From the NCBI RefSeq assembly GCF_014633365.1, contig NC_068341.1, forward strand, positions 3,472,001 through 3,536,000: a stretch of 64,000 nt of DNA, written 5' to 3'. Source of the DNA: Diospyros lotus. Its lineage: Eukaryota; Streptophyta; Magnoliopsida; Ericales; Ebenaceae. Shown piece after piece: positions 22,601-33,500 of this stretch; within the stretch, counting starts at the first letter, position 1, and every line of letters begins with the position of its first letter. Made by a program: the position numbers and the translations under genes. The notes under the pieces were generated by a model. It had not been told where the DNA came from. It ran no database searches and was given only the letters and a program-made list of their open reading frames with translations.

Positions 22601-23530
22601 CTTCGACCCAAATTAGATGAGTTCTTCCCTAAAGTAGCTGGCATAGTGTTTGTAGTTGACTCTTTGGAATTCTTGCCAAATTGTCGTGCTGCTTCAGAGT
22701 ATGTGCATCATGTAATATATGAGATAAGGATCCAAGTATGCATGGGTTACGGTATGATTCTAACATGTGCGCTATTTTATGTGAAAAAGGTACCTCTATG
22801 ATATTTTGACCAGGGCAATTGTTGTGAAGAAGAAAATTCCAGTACTTATCCTCTGCAACAAAGTGGATAAAGTTACTGCACACACAAAGGAGTTCATACG
22901 GAAACAGCTGGAAAAGGAAATGTAAGAGCTGAATCTCAATTCTCAGTTGATTTTTGATTGCTGCTGGCTTCTGTTGTCTCCTAAATTACCTTATCTTGGG
23001 TGAGATCGTGTGACTGCTTAGGCTGTCAAAATTATGTGCCTCTTAGATATTGGTGGTAGGTAGAAGAGACATGAGTCCAAGGAAGAGAATCTAGTGTACT
23101 ACTTATGCACCGTTTTGAACATATTTAGATTTTCATGACTGATATTACTGTCGGAAAAGAGGGCATTCAGTTGGACGTTTTGGCTCACTTCTGGGAATTT
23201 TTCTTGCTGCTGATTCATAAACATTTAGTCGTCCAGTTATTTGTATGTTTTGTTATCTATGTATATCTAAAGTGAATTATCCGTTTCTTCTTCACTATAA
23301 TGTGTATTTTGATCAATCCATATTCTATGTCACTTTGTAGTGAGAATCTCCGGGCCTCGAGAAGCGCTGTATCAGCAGCCGATATTGCTAATGAGTACTC
23401 TCTTGGTGTACCTGGCAAAGCCTTTGCGTTCTCTCAGTGCCAGAACAAAGTGACCCTTGCAGAATCCTCTGGTCTGACTGGTGAGGTGGCTCAGCTGGAG
23501 CAGTTCATCAGGGAGCATGTGAAGCCTTAA
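10613..23530 (+). CDS. SRPRB: Signal recognition particle receptor subunit beta
   Basis: SR-beta is an ER-membrane GTPase that anchors SR-alpha and receives SRP-ribosome complexes for co-translational targeting. Six exons: 10613-10754, 11403-11485, 22234-22320, 22550-22698, 22790-22921, 23341-23530, totalling 783 nt (260 aa) with all phases closing. Residues about 31-50 form one membrane segment. The P-loop is GLNGSGKT (63-70), G3 is DIPGH (115-119) and G4 is NKVD (177-180). The C-terminus FIREHVKP is typical. Exon 5 begins at GTACCTC after a GAAAAAG acceptor, restoring the conserved YLYDILT block that would be lost if the next AG were used. The start ATG is followed by VKDGFELKDQ, and no longer in-frame start exists upstream. 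Intron 2 is 10.7 kb and filled with retrotransposons, yet the exons are undamaged. Confidence 0.92.
11550..11934 (+). mobile_element. Solo LTR in SRPRB intron 2
   Basis: Begins TGTCATGATCC and ends GGTTCATGACA, with a TATA-like GCTATATATAAG near 11709 followed by a CT-rich leader. It matches the LTRs of the nearby minus-strand element (12115-12506, 20821-21216) in its first 60 nt, around the TATA box and at its end, but in the opposite orientation. Flanks share only CTTT, so the target duplication is imperfect. Confidence 0.7.
12575..12787 (-). pseudogene. Basic C-terminal peptide of the non-autonomous element
   Basis: Reads WITIIGSGCFG ... [16 protein letters not shown], a stop, then MKQIERAGIG in the same frame. 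The [15 protein letters not shown] block also occurs in the element at 31374-33894, directly before the same TTCTTGGGGACAAGAA motif and polypurine tract. That marks it as a conserved end of one coding region. Its original upstream part is now on the far side of the inserted Gypsy element. Function unknown; the basic run could bind nucleic acid. Confidence 0.5.
13038..13143 (+). repeat. CT microsatellite in the 5' LTR
   Basis: Three CT/TC tracts separated by two GTTCTCTTTCCTGCATTC spacers. The 3' LTR has only a short CT run at the same place, so this expanded after insertion. ORFs read here on both strands are low-complexity and not genes. Confidence 0.9.
13265..14400 (+). pseudogene. Gypsy gag remnant
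   Basis: The reading frame starts with MANGTRMKQRE just after the primer site. It runs through a coiled-coil-like N-terminus, a retrotransposon gag region (KLEIQLFEGENPRWW, FEEFNKLKQEG, YVSSFISGLEDEVRPMV) and a zinc knuckle at about 14350-14390 (CYKCG....GHKC). In-frame stops occur near 13668, 13842 and 13980, and a frame change is needed between 14200 and 14330. Gag would form the particle and bind RNA; this copy cannot be translated in full. Confidence 0.8.
14440..15000 (+). pseudogene. Gypsy aspartic protease remnant
   Basis: Contains the active-site-like VLVDGGSNHSFLD near 14562-14600, where canonical copies have D(S/T)G, followed by SHPLSVTVANGNKV. A stop lies at 14691. Beyond it the conserved LGVDWVK block appears near 14780-14805 in the next ORF. 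The Gly in place of Ser/Thr in the catalytic triad would itself be damaging. Confidence 0.75.
15001..16420 (+). pseudogene. Gypsy reverse transcriptase and RNase H remnant
   Basis: RT blocks are FASPVLLVKKK (about 15271-15305), TKLDLRSGYHQI (15429-15465), PFGFTNAPATFQ and FFDDILIY (15626-15650; usual form V-DDILVY). A stop and frameshift after a run of A at 15298-15306, and a stop at 15342, break the frame between RT blocks. RNase H follows with LEMDACASGIGAVL (about 16060-16100) and ends near KGKENKVADAL, with a stop at 16303. The A-run suggests a slippage deletion or insertion. Confidence 0.85.
16420..18289 (+). pseudogene. Gypsy integrase and chromodomain remnant, split by a solo LTR
   Basis: The HHCC zinc finger (GGHSG, then CDTCKRCK) is at about 16640-16770. 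The catalytic core is MDFIEGLP (near 16850, after a duplicated 19-nt stretch that shifts the frame), then VSDRDKIFTSLL, with the rest of the core after the insertion (WKELMRLLG, AYHPESDGQMERVNQ). The insertion occupies 17063-17487. The C-terminal part has YYGPFPIIARVG, HPVFHVPLLKK, and a chromodomain (VLVKWSGL...NTWEYL, about 18200-18270). Chromodomains target integration to heterochromatin in this clade. Confidence 0.85.
17063..17487 (-). mobile_element. Solo LTR with perfect 5-bp target duplication
   Basis: A 425-bp segment begins TGTCAC and ends GTGACA, flanked on both sides by CTTTG (17058-17062 and 17488-17492). Removing it and one CTTTG rejoins the integrase frame. On the minus strand it has a TATA-like CTATAAATTC and then a CT-rich leader, so it is oriented minus. 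It is the innermost layer of the nest in SRPRB intron 2. Confidence 0.88.
18660..19221 (-). pseudogene. Anonymous ORF of the non-autonomous element (first half)
   Basis: About 187 codons of acidic, Lys/Glu-rich protein (MRLRVNGIIQRE ... EEESEEKELEDG ... HKQPWYEYPRQVY ... GLPFLLVLDGKELL). Its reading frame ends at the Gypsy insertion point; the ORF as read runs a few codons into the Gypsy LTR. No domain is recognised. It may be a gag-replacement or captured host sequence of this element family. Confidence 0.45.
19247..19714 (-). CDS. Anonymous ORF of the non-autonomous element
   Basis: A 155-aa ORF upstream of the preceding one, only 25 nt away. It contains a Gln/Lys-rich repeated pattern (SQSQQKGVAFLG, SPQLQQKNASLS, EPQWQPKKAAFS) and a C-terminal EFVMILIKKYHYNFPVEYFNDY segment. 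Not recognised. The position after the 5' LTR and primer site suggests it is the element's main product. It may have been one frame with the next ORF, since they are in the same order and closely spaced. Confidence 0.4.
   Translation of the reverse strand: MWGFMMERAVVSCPIAFLASEILARRSSPRTRTLESQSQQKGVAFLGERPARETIGSSAYMKQMSPQLQQKNASLSARMEPQWQPKKAAFSVSSNRDKGTSNGIHDTSKEFGLMIREKLQEFVMILIKKYHYNFPVEYFNDYHRSFNKEEFLKME
21464..21902 (-). mobile_element. Possible solo LTR, minus orientation
   Basis: Read on the minus strand it starts TGTCTCAAGG, has an AATATATTAAAG box followed by a CT-rich leader, and ends CTTCCTGACA. The flanks GCAGA (left) and GCAGC (right) differ by one base. Boundaries are tentative because only one copy is present. 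Confidence 0.35.
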
Positions 23531-26361
23531 CTGGATACTTTTACTTATTCCCAGCCAAATTTTGTCTCTCTTCAAGGATTAATTGGTCTTCCCATCTTAA
23601 CACTGGAGTAATTCGAGAAGAAATGGTCAAATAGATTGCAAGAGACTGAAGGCAGGCAGTTTTGAGGGAGCCCAAATTCAAGTCATATTTGGAGGTTTTG
23701 TGGTTGTCTTGAGTGCGTTTGAAACACTGATGGATGATGCAATGTCCTTGATAGAATGATACCCGCAGCATCCTAGCTGATATACCTGTTGAAGCATTAT
23801 GAACACCGAGCGTGCTTTTGTCTTTCATATTTAATTGATTTAAATTTGTATCTCAGGGAGGTCTTGGGATGATGAATGGCTGCAAATTGCCAGGCGCCCT
23901 TTATATCTTCATTCTTTTTTATTTATGTTTTTGCTAAATCACATGTCTTCATTCCTCGACAGATCTCTCTGTTTTCTATAACCCATGTTTTAACAGTGAT
24001 ATGTGCTTCTTCATGCCTATGCCATGTTAATTATGTACTTAATTACTTATTATCTATCTATAGTATTTCACAGTTATAAAAAGTCATTTATTATTTTAAT
24101 ATATTATACTTTGCTGTCAACCTAAGCATATCAATTTCCTTAAAAAAATTATTGACTTTACGCCTATAATCTTTACGGTTTGAATTAACTGGCTTATATT
24201 ATTTAGGAATGAAAAAGGTGTCATTTCATAACTTTTGTAAAGAACATGACATTAGTGCAAGTATGAGAAGATGCAAAAACAGTAAATTAATTAACCCAAA
24301 AGAGCCCCAACTGTAGTCTGTAGTGAAGCCAAAGCCAGGAAGCAGCCATGCATCGCTAAGTGTACTAAAAAGGGAAAAGTTGAAAAAACATAAACTAAAG
24401 ATTGACAAATTAAAGGGTTTGACACTCATCTCTTTATTCCATGCCAACTGCACACTTTGGTCATGAACACCATGTGCAACCCTATCTCTTGCAGGCTGGC
24501 TGCAATGGCGTGCAACATCATCTTTTGTGACCCAATTCAATTCCATCATAACTTGTGCAAGCTTAGGGAAGCCGAAAATGGCCCAGCTTTTGCCCATTTT
24601 TCCAATTAAAGACCAGGCCAAGCCCTCCTTTAACTCTTGCACATGTGTATTTAATAATGACACACTTTGGACACCATGGGAGTTGTTGATCTTGTCTGGT
24701 TTTAGATTCATTGCAAAGGGACAGATCTTACATGGAAATTCATAAAGGTTTGTGGAAGATTGCATGAGTGTAATAATAAACTGGCTAGTTTGTCTCACTG
24801 CAACTTATATGTTATAGGTTTAAAACATTTTTTCTTAGACATGTAAAGAATACCTATATTGATAAGAAGGTGACAACCCACAAGAATTAAAAATGTTTAT
24901 TTTTACTTGTAGATTGTCACATGTCAAAAATATAAAATATTAAAAGTAAAATTTAAACATGATTCTAAGTCAACTTTTGTAACTTCAATAACAAAACTAA
25001 ACCTAATTAAAATTGACATTATCATTACGATACGACTCAAATTAAAAATTATTTTCTTTCTTATAAACAAACAAAAACGTTAGTCAACAACAATTATAAA
25101 AGCAAAACTACTACCAATGTTGGTGAGATTTACTTTTACAATTGATCTCGACCTGTTTGCCCCTAAGCAAGTGCTTAATAATGCACTTAATTAAGGTCTC
25201 AACACATCAATCATTTCATTATACACCACTTTAGGCCAATGATTAAGTGCAAATTTTATTTTAAGAACTGTGCTTGGAGTTTATGTTCCCAGAAAAACCT
25301 GGAAAAAAGTAACTAACACTAAGCATAAAACCAAAATTCAAACTTTAAATGTGTGTTTTTTCAGTAAAAACTTGCCAACATTATTCTTTTGTATATCTTA
25401 ATTAAATTTATTGAGTAGACATAATAACACAAATTATATATACTAAATAAACACACAAAAATTATTATGAATAAGGTTCTATTTTACTAGTTTCCTAGCT
25501 CAAATAGAGAAACATCACATTCACATATAATTTATTTAATTTTACAGTTTTACTTTTTTAGCTAATTTATAGTTTTACTTTTTGCAAATACTCTTATAAA
25601 TATTATTAGGATCGATGGAAGTTTACTTAAGTATTCAGATTTTTTGGCCAAATTAATATCTCTAGGCAAACACAAATAACCAACTAATTGATTACTATGA
25701 ATTAATGATTAGTATGTCAAGGTTAATCTATTTTTGCTCGAACATTTGAGTTCAAATAGCCAACGACTGCCTGTTTAAAAAATTCGTAAGTACAACTCAT
25801 GCATGTTCCACATTCATCTGGAACAAGTTACTTGCCAATTACACATTATATCATGGGCATATAATTTATTCTGTATCTTTTAATTCAAGTTAAATGTACA
25901 ATTATGATTCGTTTAGATCTCTCCAAACCTAACTTAACAAAGATTATTTAGAGATACTCAAATTATATTTCAAGTGAAAGCTATTTCATTCACTTATTCC
26001 TTACCCGTTGGTTCATTAGATTCACTTTCTCTTTACTTAAAACAACAAGAATAACAACAACCCAACAATTACAAATTAACCTCAATCTTAAAAGAAAAAG
26101 AGAAGAAGGATATAACTGAAGGAATCATTACTAGATTTCCTTGTGAAAACATTAATGCTCGAAGGATACAGTGAAAATGGAGTCTGCAAAGAATGCTTCT
26201 TCTTGAGTGAGAACTCTTTTAAGTTAATTAACGCTTTAAAAAGCAAAAGCACATCATAAAGAACCAAACTAAAATGGGGCAACTAGAAACAATAATTGGA
26301 CAGTCTTACATAGCAGCAGAAATTAAGGTAAAGAAGTGTAAGTAGAAACCAAGACTCCTAA
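23531..26361. other. Intergenic region between SRPRB and HSFA6B
   Basis: Convergent 3' ends: the SRPRB 3' UTR enters from the left and the HSF gene from the right. The sequence is AT-rich. A 190-codon minus ORF (24226-24798) is the only long frame; it has no recognised domain, ends in a hydrophobic tail and lacks support, so it is not called as a gene. No mobile element was recognised. Confidence 0.5.
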
Positions 26362-27908
26362 TTATTTTGGGCTGGAACCTAAAAACCCAAGCTGCTCAGC
26401 CAACACATTTGCATCTTCTTCTCCATCTTCTCCTTCATCACCCAACAAACCAATATCTTCTTCATTCCATAACTCTTCCCAGAACTTTGTGTCCAGAGCT
26501 TTATCTTCACTACCCTCTCCACCTAATTTGTTCCCTTCATCTTCTTCCTCAAAGTTCTCGCTTAGTCCTTGAATGTCTAGATCTCCTGCAAGTTGCTCCA
26601 GCTCCAAATCGCTGAAACCAGAAATGTCACTGTAGTCTTGAGGCTCCATTTTAACAAGACTACCGCAAATTCCTCCTCCGATAACATTGCTGGGCCCTCG
26701 ATCAATTGACCTCCTCCTCTTCTTGCTAATTGCTTCCTCCAACTCTTTTCTTCTGTCCCTTTGGATCAGCTGCTCCACAAAACAGGGATTCTGAATTGAT
26801 TTCGCCAAGAAGCTCATCATCTGCCGCTGTTTTGTTTCTGTCCCGCTTAGCTTTTCCTCCATATCTTTGAGATAGGCTCTGGTATTCTGCTGCTGCTGCC
26901 TGAGTTTCACCAGCTCCACCATTATAATCTGCTTGTCCCGCCTTAACCGATCGATTTCGGCATCTAATCCGAACTTACCCACTTCAAGAACACAAGGGTC
27001 TGGACCCTGCTGGGATGCCTGAGATTGATGAGAAGCTGTTTTTCTTCTCCGAATGTTTCTCAGGAGATGCATTTGTCCTCTTAAAAACCCGTCATTAGCA
27101 AACTCCCATCTATCTGGATCAACCTTCCTAAAACCCTGCAGAGTTATTACATTCCTTGATCTTGATGAAAAACCAGTGAAATCTATATAACCTTACGCTC
27201 ACATATTGATCATATCAAGTCTTTGAAGCTTAATAACAAGAGCAGATAAAAGGAACATCTAAACGACCCGATATAGTGAAAAAATCGAAGAAATATGGGT
27301 GACATGTATATTTTATATTCTATTGATCTTCCCACTTGCTTTATTATATAACTGAGAGCAAACAAAATATCTACATTGAGAAACCCATTAAACAAAGAAA
27401 AAGTACCGAACCAATTATCTATCAAAGTTAGCTGAAAAAGAAAAAGAAAGAGAAATGATAAATAAACCATGTTCTGGCCCTTTCCTGAATGAACATGAAA
27501 GATGCCAAATCTGAACAACCCACATAAAATTATGAGGCTAAAACGAAGCAAAAAACTTCACCCATTTATTCATTGCATACCCAGAAGATGAAAGTAGATA
27601 GTACTACTCACGTAAGTGTTGAGTTGCCTAACGAAGCTTGAGAAATTGTTGTGCTTGAAGAATCTGGGAAGAAGTTCCATGGCAAAAGCCTGGGGATCCC
27701 AAACAATGAAACTATTGTTACCTTTGCTCCAAGAAATCATATGATCAGTGCTGGGGTTATCCACAAGGTCATAAGTTTTGGTGAGGAAAGGTGGAGGGCC
27801 TGACTCATATAATCCATCCATTGGTCTGGGAACTTCCATGGACTCTGCCGGCTCATCGCGATCCGAACAGCCTGGAAACTCCTCTTTCACAAAGCCTGGA
27901 GGATTCAT
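26362..27908 (-). CDS. HSFA6B: Class A heat stress transcription factor, HsfA6b type
   Basis: Class A Hsfs bind GAA/TTC heat shock elements as trimers and activate chaperone genes; HsfA6b links ABA and heat responses in Arabidopsis. Two exons: 27612-27908 (99 aa) and 26362-27135, joined in phase 0 across a 476-bp intron at the conserved position after VRQLNTY. The protein has 356 aa. The DNA-binding domain spans 38-131 ([13 protein letters not shown] ... [14 protein letters not shown]). HR-A/B heptads with the class A insertion run about 157-222, then a KKRRR nuclear signal, an AHA activator motif [12 protein letters not shown] (316-327) and an export-type LAEQLGFL (344-351). The start [11 protein letters not shown] matches the family; an in-frame upstream Met at 28004 would add 32 unlikely residues. 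DQRWEFAN..GFLRGQM has Met where most members have Lys. Confidence 0.93.
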
Positions 27909-28065
27909 GGTGGAGATAGATAAGAGAATGAGGAGGATATCTATAAGGTTTGTGAAGCCTTGTGGACCTGCAGACTTAATAGAAAAGAATGCAGCTTTGT
28001 ACAAATTTTACCAGAAAAGGGTATTGATTAATTGTGATCAGATTTTTCTTGCTGAGCTTTGAGAA

Positions 28066-28076
28066 ATCTATATAAC
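28066..28076 (-). promoter_or_regulatory. Candidate TATA box of HSFA6B
   Basis: On the minus strand the sequence reads TTGTTATATAG about 160 bp upstream of the HSF start codon, a plausible TATA position for a 5' leader of some 125 nt. Confidence 0.35.
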
Positions 28077-28556
28077 AAGCCCGGGATTCAAATGAACAGA
28101 TGAGAAAGCACGGGAAAAAATGGTTCATGGTGGAGATCGAAGAGAACATATAAAAGAAGTGCTGGCAGTTTGAGACATCTAGAGCTTGGCATTGGCTATC
28201 TGGAGAAGAACAGCAACACCATCAGAAGAATCTGCAATGGAGACCAAGAATCAAAGAAGAAACTTTGAGAAACCAGAAGCAGAAAAGGGTTACTAGAGCT
28301 GGAGGTGATCGCTTTATTTCCATGCGTTAATGCAAATGAGAGAAACCAGAATGGTGTTCACTCTTCAGTACTATTAGTTTCATGGCCTTCTCGTTTCTTT
28401 ACTCCTTTGGGAAGGTCGTTTGGAAATAATAATTTTCTTTTGTCTCCTTCGCATCCCAAAAGACCAATAATAGCTGTGCAGCGAGACCAAGTGCTTGCTA
28501 ACCCTAAAAGGAGCATTTTTTATTTTAGTGTAGGAAAAGTTCTGGCCAAGTATTTT

Positions 28557-28569
28557 GAAAAGAAAGTTC
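28557..28569. promoter_or_regulatory. Heat shock element-like triplet
   Basis: Three contiguous 5-bp units, GAA-GAA-TTC (GAAAAGAAAGTTC), about 650 bp upstream of the HSF start. The last two units form a perfect GAAnnTTC dimer site. Hsf genes are often autoregulated, but distance and imperfect alternation make this tentative. Confidence 0.25.
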
Positions 28570-28891
28570 GGGTTGACTCACCCGAGCTAGTGGGTTGGCT
28601 CGGTCTGAATGCCATTTTATTTCCACCGTCCCTCTTGGAAAGAGAGGATCAAATCGGTGAGCCCTCTGTTCTTAGATGACACGAGAAAGCTGTGGGGTTG
28701 AGCCATAAATAGATATTATTAGCTCTGCAGGTGAAATAGCTTAAACTAATACTTTGGGGAGAAAATATCTTGCAAACTTAATATTATTATATTATTATAT
28801 GCCTTCATCAAATCAAGTTTTGTGAGGAAAAAGTTTCTTGGTCTTTTAGATTACCTAAGTATGTCGTCACCTTTTGTCATTCGTCCAATAT

Positions 28892-28893
28892 AT

Positions 28894-28948
<55 letters not shown>
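28892..28948 (+). repeat. (AT)n(AG)n compound microsatellite
   Basis: About 11 AT units followed directly by about 17 AG units, upstream of the HSF gene. Confidence 0.95.
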
Positions 28949-28950
<2 letters not shown>

Positions 28951-30578
28951 AATTGTACTTTATACCCTCATAATCAAACCCAATTTTAATCTATTTTTGA
29001 GCAACTCCGATGGGAGGTTGGGGTGAGCAAAAGTTTGATAAATTGAACTTCAGTTCATTTTTCATTGACAGTGGTTTGGCTAGGTTATTTATTCTCAAGA
29101 TTTTTGATTATTTAGCTTGGTTTAGTTATTGGTTTCACTTCAATTTGGTTATTTTTTCAAAAATTTTGATTATTTAATTTTTTTTATATTATTAACCAAA
29201 AAATCGAATTGAACCGATAACTCAACTCTATTTTATTAGGGTTGATTTGTTTTTTTTGGTAAGAATTTCGATTCAATTTTCAGTACCGTTACAACGACTC
29301 AAAATTCAGTTAATTTGATTTTAATTATTTTAGTTAGTCTACTCAATCAGTTTGGTTCGATTAGTAATTTTCGATCAGTTGGATTCGATTATAACCGATT
29401 GTATACTCTTAATTATAGATTAGACAAAATAAAAGGTGTGGATTTTATTCTTGGAAAGGGTGTAATAACTCAAATTGAAGATATCAAATCAAATATTAAG
29501 TTCACAATAAAAGACAAAAAATATGAAATGAAGCATAACGATTTTGTAAAAAGTATTCATAAGATATGAGGATTGATATAAATGATTGATTTAAGTAACT
29601 ACTCCGACTTAAATGAAATGCAGTTGGTGTTGTTGAGAGACTTTGATATCCCTAAAGCTCAAATCTAGAAGTGTGAATTCACAGTGTTTCACTTGTAATG
29701 CAGCTGGTGTTTATGTTTCCCGTTTGATTAATGAGACAACAATTGGAAGAGTTACCAAATAATAAAAAGACACGATAGGGGAATCTTTCTGTGAAAAAGT
29801 GAAAGCCACATAGAAGGAACATTGTGCACAATTGTTGATTTGTTCTTTCCCTCGCAATATACACACACACACACACAGAGAGAGAAGGCTAAAGCTGAAG
29901 AATCCTGTCTCCATTGCCAAGCATTGGTGCCACAATTCATATGGCATCCCATTAGGAATTAGTCCAAGAAACGTCACCTACTTAAAGGGAGCATTATTAT
30001 TATTATTATTATTATAATAAGACAAAAGTCAAGAGCATAATTAAGCTAACTGCAAATCTGTCGACACGCGTCGGCATCGCGGGACAATTAAGCATGCGAA
30101 ATATGACTTTAATATCAGGAATACACCTTAGACTAATGGAGCTTCAAGATGGTTGTAGAAGATGACATCAGAAAGGGGATCAAATCCAAGAAAGAATTTC
30201 AAAAGCAAAGTTGGAGTGAATCATCTAACTTTAATCAGCACTGTTCCTCTTTCAGACTGTTACGACTTTCAAACATATAATGATCTCCAAGATATATAGC
30301 AAGACATGCTAGATATTTGGCCAAAGGTCATGAAACCAATCAATGAAGAAGCTCACATTTACACAACCAGTTTTGCATAATAATTTTATGGCCTATAGGA
30401 ACCGAAGCCAGTATTCCATGACCATGTTCGTGACAAACACAAGCATAGAACTCCATAGAGTTATCTTTTATTAAAGACAAGATGGATCCCCTCTTTGTTC
30501 CCTTTTTTTTTTTTTTTTATGTTTTACATAATAAGAGATAATGGCTTCCATTGTATTGAACACAAAGCAAATCAGAGA

Positions 30579-33500
30579 TCAAGCTGCAGCGTCAACGGCA
30601 GAACTGGCAGCTTCCTTCTGCGCAAAATTTCTGATATAGTCTTCCCTGAAAAAACCAAAAAAGCCAACTTAATTGGGTGAAAGGCAGAATATAAAATCTT
30701 GAATGATCTGCAAAAAGGAAACAGAAAACAGAAACGAAAAAGGAAAAGAAAACACGAAAATGGTCAAGGCATACCTTGCAGGGAGGTGATCATGTGGACG
30801 ATTGTAAGGAGTCCAAATTGGGTCCCCAACAAACAGGCGCATGGCCTGCAAAATAAATATTTTATAAGAAATAAATTTCTTTTAATGTTTGACAACAATG
30901 ATGTTACGAAACTTCTAACCAATGTAACCAATCATGCTTGAAAACAAAGACTAGTAATAAAATAAATAAATAAATAAATAAATAAATACATAAATACATA
31001 AGAGCAGCTGATAATGATGTAGCCTCCTCTTCCACCACAGGTCACTGTAGTTAGCAAGTTGAAGTTGTAGCTCAACTGGCTCTCATCTTATCCATCATTT
31101 CTCCATTGGTTGATCCATTGTTTTGCCACCGAATCATAGCCATAATCAGGGACTATCCAAACATTACTACATTGCCCTCTCACATGCAGGCACTGGACCA
31201 ACCAGGCAATCTGACCTAAATGCTTAATCACCTACACGACTGTGACAGAACCATCCCAAATCAAAGAGTCGGATCCTCTAAAAATGATGAATCCTTGAAA
31301 GATATTTTCTATTCATATGTATATATTAGTATGTAAACTCCAGAAAAATTATTTGGCTGGTCCAAAGGGCTACTGTCAAGACCCCAAGGATATAATAGTA
31401 ATTAATAATTATGTATTATATGTGTTGAAGTAGGCTGTACATTGTTGTTATATTTTTCTGTTGTAGTGATTGTACTTTGCTGTTACAACGTATAAATAGG
31501 TTAGAATAGGTAGAGAATGGATATTGTGAAATGATACTTGAATTCTGATCTCCCTCTCAATTGTTCTGATCTCTCTCATCTCCCTCCGATCTCTCTCCCT
31601 TTCTCTGTTCCGAATGCATTTCTCCCTCTTATCTTGCTGTTACCTCCCTCTTTCTGTCTAATTCTCCCTCCATTAATGTTCTATCTTTCCCAATTTCTAT
31701 CAAATTCCTAGGAAATTTCCTATTCAAACCCTAGGAAAACCTTAGGAACATGACCAATGGTATTAGAGCTTATCGTTCCTTGGCTGTGATTCTGGCAAAC
31801 TCGTAGCAGTAAGGTTCAGATTTCTGAAGGCAAATTCCGTCTGTGATCTAGACTGACGATTCTCAGCTGTGGAATTGAGGTTGAGGCGAGAAGGAAGGCA
31901 TGGTTGGAAGCTGATCTTCAACAACTGCTGAACGTTGGTAAGTATGATTCAGTAAGGCATTCTTGACTGTGATTGAAACACAGTCAGGAATACTGAATTC
32001 CGATCTAGGTTGCGACACAACATCCAGGCAATTATCAAGAAGCTGCTTCAGAGGCAAATTCAGAGCTGATCTAGGATCGGAATTAAAGGTGAAGCAGAGC
32101 CAAGCAACTCTTGGTCAGAATTGTGAAGGCGAAGCAGGGGGAATTCTTGGCCATTTGACCTAGGCCATCCTCAGCAGTAAGCCAGAGAAGCCGATCCTAG
32201 GGTGCTGACTGGCGACTCCCAGAAGTAATTCAGAGGCGGGTTCTGGTGCTGAATCAAGTACTGGAAGCAGTTTGTGGTCCTTGGAAGCTGTTTCAGAGGT
32301 AACTTTTCCAGAAGTTAAACTGTGGAGATGGAGAACAGATTCTAGAAGAAGGTCAATAACCTCAACCACAAGCTGGATGAACTTCTGATTCTGATTTCAA
32401 TTTTCAAGTCAGAATACCAGCGGAATGTTTTTTAAAATCCACTCCAGAATCGGTTCTAGTGGAAGCTGGAGTCCTACCTGCTACCTCTGGTTTGCAGCAA
32501 GAAGCTGATGAATCAACTGAATAGGATCCGGCAATTTTGGATGCCAAGACAGCTGCTGGAAAAATCAACGTGACACCATTGGAGGACGTAACTGTTGAAG
32601 ATAAATCTGTGTTGTACGCCAGCAAACAGGAAGCCAAAGATGTCGTGAAGTTAGCAACGGAAACAATCATGACAGGTTTAAATTTTGAAGATCTTAAATC
32701 TATTTCTCTTGAAGGAATAGGTACTCCTCCCATACCTGATTTCTTAATAAGAAAAGTTTCAGAAGAAGATGTTCATGTGACAATCAATCATCAGGAGTAG
32801 AAGGAGTGGCTGAATTATCTACAATGGATCAGGTAATTCCAACTGAAAAATCAGTCAATTGTGAGGAAACCTGTGCCTTAATCAAAGTGAATCAATGGAG
32901 GACAATTCAAGATTGGTTAGAGGTTGATGAAGGATGCTCACGTCTGGAAGAAATTGATCACATTAAAAATTTCCAGCAGTATAATTGTGCTCTGAAGCAG
33001 AGGAGGATGCAGAAGGAAAAATTGAAATGTGATGAAAGGAAGATGGTGGACGAGTTTTTTGCTGTCGGGAACAAGACTTTTGCTGCCTAGTTTGTTCATG
33101 CTCCAGTGGGTGCACTGCAGCATCAAATCAGGTTTTGGCCTACAGAGCAGTATGACAGGTCAATTGGGACTACTTTTGATTCCAATAAGGAATAAGTGGA
33201 TGGCTGAACTTGATGTTGCAACAAAGCATCACACTGTTGCTTTTGGAAAGTTTTTGTTTGAATACTTGAAGCGAGTCGTCTACACTTCTTAGTTGCTGCA
33301 TCTACGAGATATTACAGATATCAAGGTAGCTGATGATGCAGCAGATTTGGTGCAAGTGGTTAAACCAAGTTTGACTCTTAAGCCCGTTGACAACAAGAGA
33401 AGGAATATAAGAGTGAAGAGGAATCGGCCTAGAAGGAGAAAGAAAGAAAGAAGGATAAATCTGATAGAGAAGGCAGGGATCGGATAAAGAATAGTGGCCA

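Larger units (their letters stand above)
27909..30578. other. Intergenic region: HSF promoter and ARD-a 3' flank
   Basis: Holds the HSF upstream region, then AT-rich sequence with an (AT)n(AG)n microsatellite at 28892-28948, a (CA)n run at 29861-29877 and (ATT)n at 29991-30017. The plus ORFs at 28305-28679 and 29315-29569 have no recognised similarity and are probably chance. Confidence 0.5.

Noticed and set aside
24226..24798. 190-codon minus-strand ORF 3' of SRPRB
   Set aside because: Longest unexplained frame outside elements, but no recognised domain, unusual composition with a hydrophobic tail, no splice partners and no clear promoter. Probably chance; RNA-seq would decide.
28305..28679. 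124-codon plus ORF upstream of the HSF gene
   Set aside because: No similarity recognised and it overlaps the likely HSF promoter region.
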